Below, piece by piece: positions 13,751 to 20,672 of a stretch of 35,053 bases of DNA. The stretch's first letter is position 1, and the number at the start of each line of letters is the position of its first letter. This stretch comes from a virus. A program made the translations under genes and the position numbers. Location: IMG/VR virus record IMGVR_UViG_3300043395_000563, positions 1 through 35,053 of that record, one strand, 5' to 3'. Under the pieces are notes generated by a model. That model was given only the letters and a program-made list of their open reading frames with translations. It did no database searches and was not told where the DNA came from.

Positions 13751-16396
13751 ATGCCACAACAAATCAAACGCTCTTATTCAGAAGCACGAGTAGATCTAAG
13801 TAAGATGACATTCACGCCCGATGTCCCATCAGCAGCCTTGGGCGCAAACGAATACAACTACGGTAAGAATGTAGAAACCGATGTAAGAGGTATTCGATCA
13901 ATATCCGGCGACGACCCAGCCAGCTCGAGCACACCTGGCATCCCAACTTATGTGTCAGGCGGCTTTAGACAACCAGTAGGCGATGAAGTCAATAACTTCT
14001 TCTTTATCACAGCCAATCAAGACGGTAAGTGGTGGTGCTGGAACGGTTATTTCTGGGAAGATATTAGCCCGGTACAGCCTACCGGCAGTTATACACAAGC
14101 ACAAAATATATCAGAAGGATGGTCAGGCACCGTTCCTGTGTTTAACGACGAACAAAACCCACCAATGTTCTGGCCCGAAGACTCAACACGCAAAAGTATA
14201 ACAATCACTGGAGCAAGTGGCAATGGCACATCAGCAACTCTTACATTTGCGGCACAATCAGTAGCACCTTGGAAGGTCGGGGACACCATTGTAGTCAAAG
14301 GTATCTTACCAGCCACATATCAAGGTATCCATACGGTCTCTGCTTGTAATACAACTTCAGTGTCCTGGTTAAGTTCGGCAACAGGCTCACAAATACAAAC
14401 TGGCCTGGTCAGTAGCCCACAGCCTAAGATGAAGATGTATTCAAATATCGTTCCTATCGACATTTACGATATCACACAGCCAACCGTAGATACAAGAGAA
14501 ATCACATTCTATGGCGTAGCTGAATCAACAGGCTCTACCATCGTTGGCACAACACTAACCATCGGCGCACTACCAGTAGGCACACTCGAGCCTGGTATGT
14601 TCTTACAAGGTACTGGCTTTACTCCTGGTACAAAGATCATTGGCAACATAGCAGGAGCCGGAGCTGGTTCTACCTGGACGGTCAATATCCCACAAACCAG
14701 CTCCGGCGACTGGGACTTTACACGCTGGCAAGGCACACCATTCGTAGTAGGCGAAACCGTAGCACTAAGCAATGTTCAACCACGCTACTACAACGGCACT
14801 TGGGAAGTGGTAGCATCAGACTACTACTACGCAACCATCAAGTGTTCAGTATCAGACGCTTACTCTAAAGGTGGTACAATCGCTTCTGAATATACTTGGA
14901 ACTGGAACCCAGACTGGAGTTCAGTATATGCCAAGTGGCTTCGCATTTACAACACGCCCAATGTGGGCTCAATCTTAGTAGCCGGTAATCTTGTAGCAAC
15001 CAACGCAGTATCAGACGATATCGAAAACTATCCAGTGACTGCTCAATGGAGCCAATCGTTCGGTCTCAATCAGATGCCATCAACTTGGACACCAACGGTG
15101 ACCAACATCGCCAACCAACTTGAAGTACCACTACGCGGAGAATCACTTGACGCCTTTCCTTGTAATGGCAACTTGTTCTTGTGCTCATATTGGGACACGG
15201 TGGTATTCAGTCCTCTCAACTACGCTACAACTAATACACCAATCTTGGGCGTAAGACTATTCAACCAGGGACGAGGCTTACTATCAAGCAACTGCTGGGC
15301 CAATACAGACCAAAAGGTATATGGAGTAGATGCTCGAGACATTTGGGTATTCGACGGCAACTCATTTCAAAGTCTCGGCAACCAGCGTGTTAAAAACTGG
15401 TTCTACGAACAAATCGACGAGCAGTATTATAATCGTATCTTTATGGAGGTCAATACAGCCAAGAACCAAATCGAGATTTACTATCCAGACTTGTCAGCCA
15501 CAGATGGCGTACCAAATAAGATGCTGAGTTATCGTTATGACTTAGACTGCTGGAACGCACCACGCGATGTAGATAGCGCAACATTCGCTTGCGAAGCACC
15601 GCGCTGGACAACAGATAAGATCTTCCTGGCTCAAACACCTATAGCAACTTCAGGTTCAGGTGTGGGCGCAGTAGTAGATATCAAACGCACATTTCAAGAC
15701 TACTATCTACCCGATGGCATTTATAGTATCATCAATGGCGGCTCTGGCTACGCACACAACGATACAATAACATTCTCGGGACAAGTCCTGGGTGGCACAA
15801 CACCAGCCAATGATTGTGTAGCAACGGTAGGGGAAGTAGATGTCAATGGTAAAATCTTAACAATCAAAGGCAACTCAACTGGAGCAATCGGTGGCACACC
15901 AGCAAAGATCTGGAGTTATGACAACGCAAGTCGTTGCGTCGTATATGCTCGTGGTTTCAATGGTCGCACACTACTACAAAAAGATATTGGCTTCGACTTC
16001 GCAAGTGGCGCACTAAACGCCGCTATCCCAATCGAGTCATCATTCCGCAAAGACAACATCAAGTTCTCAAGAGACTACTCAGACAAAGTCTTAGTACATC
16101 GTATCTTACCCGAAGTAGTCAATCTAAACAAACAGCTACTACAGATTGATCCAATAACCGAATACTATCGCATTGGCAATATTGACATTACCTTAGGTGG
16201 TGCCAACTCAGTAGGTCAAGCACCAGTAGAAAATACAACAGCAACGGTATCGACCAATACAGATGATCCTTGGGTACAGATCGCACAAAACGCTCACCGA
16301 GTGAATACATTAGAAGTCAGTACAACACAGGACCGCACAACCTGGATGCTGACAGCACTAACAGCACAAATCACACAAACGGAAGATGACAGATAA
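13751..16396 (+). CDS. Tail nozzle/stabilisation protein (P22 gp10 / T7 gp12-like) with inserted modules
   Basis: An 881-aa protein. The start (EYNYGKNVETDVRGIRSISGD) and later stretches (AFPCNGNLFLCSYWDTVVFS; DARDIWVFDGNSFQSLGNQR; NQIEIYYPD; SYRYDLDCWNAP) follow the repeated-blade pattern of podovirus tail tubular B or stabilisation proteins, which form the tip of the DNA channel. Residues about 149-222, 251-320 and 328-380 are three inserted beta-modules: the first and third resemble modules in the fibre and 16396 genes, the second has the widespread TLEPGMFLQGTGFTPGT pattern. It is the first gene of the late unit after a terminator and promoter motif. Confidence 0.7.
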   Translation: MPQQIKRSYSEARVDLSKMTFTPDVPSAALGANEYNYGKNVETDVRGIRSISGDDPASSSTPGIPTYVSGGFRQPVGDEVNNFFFITANQDGKWWCWNGYFWEDISPVQPTGSYTQAQNISEGWSGTVPVFNDEQNPPMFWPEDSTRKSITITGASGNGTSATLTFAAQSVAPWKVGDTIVVKGILPATYQGIHTVSACNTTSVSWLSSATGSQIQTGLVSSPQPKMKMYSNIVPIDIYDITQPTVDTREITFYGVAESTGSTIVGTTLTIGALPVGTLEPGMFLQGTGFTPGTKIIGNIAGAGAGSTWTVNIPQTSSGDWDFTRWQGTPFVVGETVALSNVQPRYYNGTWEVVASDYYYATIKCSVSDAYSKGGTIASEYTWNWNPDWSSVYAKWLRIYNTPNVGSILVAGNLVATNAVSDDIENYPVTAQWSQSFGLNQMPSTWTPTVTNIANQLEVPLRGESLDAFPCNGNLFLCSYWDTVVFSPLNYATTNTPILGVRLFNQGRGLLSSNCWANTDQKVYGVDARDIWVFDGNSFQSLGNQRVKNWFYEQIDEQYYNRIFMEVNTAKNQIEIYYPDLSATDGVPNKMLSYRYDLDCWNAPRDVDSATFACEAPRWTTDKIFLAQTPIATSGSGVGAVVDIKRTFQDYYLPDGIYSIINGGSGYAHNDTITFSGQVLGGTTPANDCVATVGEVDVNGKILTIKGNSTGAIGGTPAKIWSYDNASRCVVYARGFNGRTLLQKDIGFDFASGALNAAIPIESSFRKDNIKFSRDYSDKVLVHRILPEVVNLNKQLLQIDPITEYYRIGNIDITLGGANSVGQAPVENTTATVSTNTDDPWVQIAQNAHRVNTLEVSTTQDRTTWMLTALTAQITQTEDDR

Positions 16397-17292
16397 TGGC
16401 AAAGTTTCCTATCGACTCAGACAAAGACACGCAAGGTGTTGTAGATGCCATCAACTATGTAATGAGTGGCCCAAGTGGCCTGGGACAAAACTTCTCAGGC
16501 TACTCAGCTTACCTACCAGCGTATGTTCGCCCAACTACACGCCAGCCATTCTCACTACCCGTTAGCACTACATTAGATCCCAGCTGGTATCTATCAGTGC
16601 CTATAACAACTATCACAACAATCAATCCAACACCATCACAACTATTGGAGATCACTTTCACTACACCATTCGCCAGCGCACCATTTCAAGCTGGCGATAG
16701 ATTGATGATTGATGGCACCACAGCGGCTGGTGGTGATCCAGGGTTCTATAATGGTCTAAGACTTACGGTCCTAAACTGCTCAACAACTCAAGTTCAGATG
16801 TACTATTCAGAAAACTTGTATTGGCCTGGTCTGGCCGCACCAGGCGGTAGTCTTGTACGAGACTACTATGATTACGATCTATCAACAGATTGTAATGGTC
16901 GAATCAGTATTCAAAGTGGCACGGACCGAGTGTTTATCAACGCACAGATCCTGGTAGATATTGACTACACTTGTACTATCCCTTCAACTTGGTCATTTAG
17001 AGCTCGTGTCAATAGATATCGTGGCACACCAAGCACAACACCAGGCTCAACAGATTATCTATTCGACTTCGACACAACCGTAGCAGAACGAACAATCAAC
17101 TTTAGCACAACAACATCCAGCACAGCCTCTGACATCGAATATGTCTTTACTTCAGTGTTAGACAGCGAAGTACCGTTTGGCTACTATTGGTATATTCTCG
17201 AAATCAACTTTATCACCGACACCGGAGACGCACTACCAGGCAAGGTAGTGTCAAAGCTAAGAAGTTTAACAGCTCAGGTAGTTAAAGAATAA
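16396..17292 (+). CDS. Structural (probable tail) protein
   Basis: A 298-aa protein whose ATG overlaps the nozzle stop by one base (TAATGG), so translation is coupled. It is beta-rich. Residues about 78-153 (FQAGDRLMIDGTTAAGG, FYNGLRLTVLNCS) are related to the module in the nozzle and fibre genes. The C-terminal 140 residues look like a jelly-roll or Ig-like strand pattern (DRVFINAQILVDIDYTC, SEVPFGYYWYILEINF). Likely a virion surface or tail-attached protein; no enzyme motif seen. Confidence 0.6.
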   Translation: MAKFPIDSDKDTQGVVDAINYVMSGPSGLGQNFSGYSAYLPAYVRPTTRQPFSLPVSTTLDPSWYLSVPITTITTINPTPSQLLEITFTTPFASAPFQAGDRLMIDGTTAAGGDPGFYNGLRLTVLNCSTTQVQMYYSENLYWPGLAAPGGSLVRDYYDYDLSTDCNGRISIQSGTDRVFINAQILVDIDYTCTIPSTWSFRARVNRYRGTPSTTPGSTDYLFDFDTTVAERTINFSTTTSSTASDIEYVFTSVLDSEVPFGYYWYILEINFITDTGDALPGKVVSKLRSLTAQVVKE

Positions 17293-17311
17293 CTACTTCA
17301 AAGGAGTCGCA

Positions 17312-18319
17312 ATGAACGGAATAGAAACAATCAAACAGGTGTTCCCACCAGAACTACTAAAACGCATTCAAGAAGAAGTTGGCCGAGTGCCATTTCATTA
17401 TGGATGGCATTCAAATCGAGGCATCGAATATACTCACTGGAACTACTCATTCGCAAAAGCAGGAGCAGACAACAGCTTGGATGTATCAGATCAGATCTCG
17501 GGAGTGATCAAAGAAGCTTGGGACTATCTACAAGCAAATCATATTGGCCCACAAGCACTACTACGCTGTTATGTCAATGCTCACACATATGGTATCGAAG
17601 GCTATCCACATACAGATTCAAGTAGGGCATTAGATAAAACCATATTGGTATATCTTACACCCAACTGGCAAATCAACTGGGGCGGAGAAACCGTAGTGTA
17701 TAAAGATGGAGACATCTTACACGCCGAACTACCACGAGAAAATAAAGGGCTAATCTTCCCAGGAGCACAACTACATTGTGCTCGCGCAGTGACCCGCATC
17801 TGTCCAGCACTACGACTAACACTAATGTTCAAATACGCACCTATAGGCTACGACACAACAAGAGACAATATACAACGACTATTGGTAGCAATGGGCACAC
17901 ACAAAACAAAGCACTCTAAAAATAACTTAAAGGGCCACTTACTACGCACATACGATCGATTGCGAGCAAAGGGCTATTCAACAACTATCTGTGCCGCCGG
18001 AGCACTACACTCTATCTTTGGCACTAACGCATTTAAAACAGCAACTTTAGGTCCAGAAGCAAGAGAACCATTGGTAAAGATGGTAGGAGAAGAAGTAGTA
18101 CGCTTGGTAGAACTATTTCGAGATATCAAAAGACCCAGCACATTAGAAAACGCATTAGCAAAGAAAACGCTTACGGTAGAGACTAACTCAGGCTCCACAA
18201 TCGAGCTTACACCGGATCAACTAAATAGTTTATGCGCTATAGAAGCCGCAAATCTGCTTGACCAGAACGCAAACCTGGCAAAGTATCCGCATTTAAGCCG
18301 CATAATGCCACAAGGATAA
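17312..18319 (+). CDS. 2OG-Fe(II) oxygenase fused to a DUF6817/HD-like domain
   Basis: A 335-aa protein with a strong ribosome site (AAAGGAGT). Residues 20-175 are a prolyl-4-hydroxylase-like 2-oxoglutarate/iron oxygenase: the iron ligands are H100, D102 (PHTDSS) and H155 (QLHCAR), and R168 is the expected 2-oxoglutarate ligand (RLTLMFK). Residues 195-270 (HSKNNLKGHLLRTYDRLRAKG, AALHSIFGTNAF, GEEVVRLVELF) match the DUF6817 pattern, a histidine-rich HD-like fold. The protein could hydroxylate a phage or host protein, or a nucleic acid. It sits among virion genes, so modification of a structural protein is possible. Confidence 0.75.
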   Translation: MNGIETIKQVFPPELLKRIQEEVGRVPFHYGWHSNRGIEYTHWNYSFAKAGADNSLDVSDQISGVIKEAWDYLQANHIGPQALLRCYVNAHTYGIEGYPHTDSSRALDKTILVYLTPNWQINWGGETVVYKDGDILHAELPRENKGLIFPGAQLHCARAVTRICPALRLTLMFKYAPIGYDTTRDNIQRLLVAMGTHKTKHSKNNLKGHLLRTYDRLRAKGYSTTICAAGALHSIFGTNAFKTATLGPEAREPLVKMVGEEVVRLVELFRDIKRPSTLENALAKKTLTVETNSGSTIELTPDQLNSLCAIEAANLLDQNANLAKYPHLSRIMPQG

Positions 18320-18322
18320 TCA

Positions 18323-19639
18323 ATGAAGAAAAACAAAAACAACTCTAAAATGATTGACTTTAGTCAGTTATCAGACAAGGAGTTAAAAGAGTTAGCCCGA
18401 CACTTAGAATCATTGGGCCACGGAGAAGACACCGTATTAGCACACATTCGTCCAGACGAAGCCGAACTACTTAAAAAGCGTGGTGGTTCAGGCGCTATCA
18501 ACCCCGACACCGGTTTAGTATCATTCGACGGTGATGGAGGTGGTGGTGATGGAGGTGGTGGCGACGGCGGAGGCGGAGATGGAGGTGGTGGCGACGGCGG
18601 AGCAGGTGATGGCGGAGCAGGTGATGGCGGAGCAGGTGATGGCGGAGACGCAGGCGGAGACGCAGGCGGAGACGCAGGTGGCGATACTGGCGACACAGGT
18701 GATACAGGTGATACTGGTGATACTGGCGATACTGGTGATGATGCCGCAGACACTGGAGACGATACTGGAGACGATACTGGTGATGACGCAGCCGATGACG
18801 CAGCCGATGACGCAGCCGATGACGCAGCCGATGACGCAGATGACGCAGCCGATGACGCAGATGACGCAGCCGATGACGCAGATGACGCAGATGACGCAGA
18901 TGACGCAGATGACGCAGATGACGCAGATGACGCAGATGACGCAGATGACGCTGATGACGCCGATGATGCTGATGATGCTGATGATGCTGATGATGCTGAT
19001 GATGCTGATGACGACACTGGAGATGGTGGAGGAGACGGCGGAGGTGGTGATGGAGGTGGTGGCGATGGTACAGGACCAACAGGCCCTACGGGACCAACAG
19101 GCCCTACACCAGGCACACCAACGGGACCAATGGCACCAAAGTTTGGCTTAAACCCATTCTACTATCAGCCTAAAGCCGCGTATAATACAACAGACCCAGC
19201 ACAAAGCAAGTTCTACTGGGGACCACACGGACAGCAATCAAGTAATACGCAGTTCAGTTCAGCAGAATGGAATGCCGGAGCACCACAGCAGGCCTGGGGT
19301 ATTCAAGAAAGTGCTAAACCACTAACAGCAACAGAGCTACAAAATGTAATGGCGGGATATAGCTGGGGACAACCACAACAACCACAACAGCCAGTATTCA
19401 ATCCACAACCACAGCCAATCCCACAACCAATGCCAGAACAACCAGGTGGATTCCCACCACCAAGTTTCGGAGGAGGTGGAGGTAAGATAGGTGGCGGCCC
19501 AGCACAACCAATCTTTGGACCAGTACCATTCGCCTCACAAGTAGCTGGACCAGCAGTACCAGGACAACTACCAATGAACACAATGGGGCAACCTCAACTA
19601 AACGACTTAGTTCAACAGCTACTAAGAGGCATCAGATAA
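18323..19639 (+). CDS. Asp/Gly/Ala low-complexity virion protein with GGSG-INP-TGL motif
   Basis: A 438-aa protein. Residues 25-70 carry DTVLAHIRPDEAELLKKRGG and SGAINPDTGLV, a motif often found near the N terminus of phage internal virion or ejection proteins. Residues about 70-255 are a pure low-complexity block: GDGGGG repeats, GDTGDTG, then DDA-type repeats. The C-terminal third is Pro/Gln/Gly-rich. The strongly acidic block might bind cations or keep the protein unfolded for ejection; that is speculation. It follows the oxygenase gene by 3 bases (AAGGAT ribosome site). Confidence 0.7.
   Translation: MKKNKNNSKMIDFSQLSDKELKELARHLESLGHGEDTVLAHIRPDEAELLKKRGGSGAINPDTGLVSFDGDGGGGDGGGGDGGGGDGGGGDGGAGDGGAGDGGAGDGGDAGGDAGGDAGGDTGDTGDTGDTGDTGDTGDDAADTGDDTGDDTGDDAADDAADDAADDAADDADDAADDADDAADDADDADDADDADDADDADDADDADDADDADDADDADDADDADDADDDTGDGGGDGGGGDGGGGDGTGPTGPTGPTGPTPGTPTGPMAPKFGLNPFYYQPKAAYNTTDPAQSKFYWGPHGQQSSNTQFSSAEWNAGAPQQAWGIQESAKPLTATELQNVMAGYSWGQPQQPQQPVFNPQPQPIPQPMPEQPGGFPPPSFGGGGGKIGGGPAQPIFGPVPFASQVAGPAVPGQLPMNTMGQPQLNDLVQQLLRGIR
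18531..19074 (+). repeat. Tandem repeats encoding Gly/Asp/Ala
   Basis: The DNA is built of short units: GGTGGTGATGGA-like 12-mers, GGCGGAGCAGGTGAT, GATACTGGC, then GATGACGCA and GATGCTGAT 6- and 9-mers. The uniform third-base pattern (runs of GACGCAGAT, then GATGCTGAT) indicates recent unit duplication. Length polymorphism is likely and assembly collapse is possible. Confidence 0.9.
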
Positions 19640-19657
19640 TCCATACTAAATATGGAT
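19639..19657 (+). promoter_or_regulatory. Late-type motif ACTAAATA (site 3) inside an inverted repeat
   Basis: ACTAAATA (19645-19652) is embedded in ATCCATA-CTAAA-TATGGAT (19639-19657), a 7-bp perfect inverted repeat, just after the previous stop codon and 24 bases before the next ATG. The predicted start near 19658 gives a leader carrying AAGGAAGGA. Confidence 0.5.
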
Positions 19658-19676
19658 ATAAGGAAGGATAACAACT

Positions 19677-20669
19677 ATGGGTGATTTATTCGGCGGTAAA
19701 GGTGGGGGCGGCGGTTCAAGTACGCAAGTCCAGTATCTACCAGAGCAAATAGAAGACATTAAAAAGACACAAGCATACAAGTGGGGCACAGCGATCCCAG
19801 GTATCGAAAAAGCACGATTAGAAGGCGAAGAAGCTTATCAAGCAACTAAAGACCCTTACACTCGAGCGGCAGGCAACGCATACGGCACACTGGGGCAAAT
19901 AGGCCAAACAACTGGAGAGACTGGCGAGTCAGCACTACGCACGGGCATCAGTGGCTTAGAAAACTTATTCGGCAAAGATTACGAAGCACAACAGATTCAA
20001 GCCGCATTGGCACCAGCACAATCACAATACGCACAAAACATAGCTAACCAGCAAGCCAGCTTCGGTGGAGCAGGTCAGTTGGGATCAGCACGACAAGCAT
20101 TGGCCGGCTCACAAGCGGCTGCGGCAAACGCGGCTAATATGGGTAATATCGCCGCACAAACTTCAGCCAACATCGCTGGACAAAGACTACAAGCGGCAAA
20201 TCAGTTAGCCCAGTTGGGACAATCAGGTTTAGGTATGGCCGGCGAAGCTTCAAAGCAACAAGTAGGTCTAACAAAAGCACCTATGGACTTGGCACAACAA
20301 TATATGAACGGTCAATACGGCTTACCTGGTGGCACATATCAACCACCATACCCAGGCACCAACAGCAGTTCGACACAAAAGGATTTAGGCTTATCCGACG
20401 CAATCGGTATCGGCTCAACTCTATGGCAACTATTCTCAGATGAGCGAGTAAAAGAAAATATCAAGCGTATCAGCACCGTAGAAGGCTTACCAGTATATTC
20501 TTACAACTACAAGTGGGAAGCAACACCACGCAAGGGTGTAATGGCACAAGACCTATTATCGACAAAATACGCATCGTCAGTATCTCGACACAAGTCAGGC
20601 TACTTCGTGGTAGATTACGGTAAGCTACCAACAGCAATCAGAAACCAAGCGTTTCCAACTAAGGACTAA
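19677..20669 (+). CDS. Internal/ejection-like protein with C-terminal S74 chaperone-like domain
   Basis: A 330-aa protein. Residues 1-20 are Gly-rich, and residues 100-210 are Ala/Gln-rich helices typical of podovirus ejection proteins (QASFGGAGQLGSARQALAG). Residues 254-320 (SDERVKENIKRIS, YSYNYKW, GVMAQDLL, FVVDYGKL) match the S74 intramolecular chaperone family; S254 and K259 have the spacing of the Ser-Lys pair I recall for its self-cleavage. On fibres this domain drives trimer folding and may be cleaved off. Here it would act on an internal protein, unless the gene encodes a surface-exposed piece. Confidence 0.7.
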   Translation: MGDLFGGKGGGGGSSTQVQYLPEQIEDIKKTQAYKWGTAIPGIEKARLEGEEAYQATKDPYTRAAGNAYGTLGQIGQTTGETGESALRTGISGLENLFGKDYEAQQIQAALAPAQSQYAQNIANQQASFGGAGQLGSARQALAGSQAAAANAANMGNIAAQTSANIAGQRLQAANQLAQLGQSGLGMAGEASKQQVGLTKAPMDLAQQYMNGQYGLPGGTYQPPYPGTNSSSTQKDLGLSDAIGIGSTLWQLFSDERVKENIKRISTVEGLPVYSYNYKWEATPRKGVMAQDLLSTKYASSVSRHKSGYFVVDYGKLPTAIRNQAFPTKD

Positions 20670-20672
20670 TAA

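Noticed and set aside
18364-19116. Long antisense ORFs over the Asp-rich repeats (250 and 193 aa) and a + strand shadow (206 aa)
   Set aside because: They exist only because the DNA repeats keep all frames open; Ser/Ala/Pro, His/Arg and Met/Thr repeats have no ribosome sites and no ordinary sequence.
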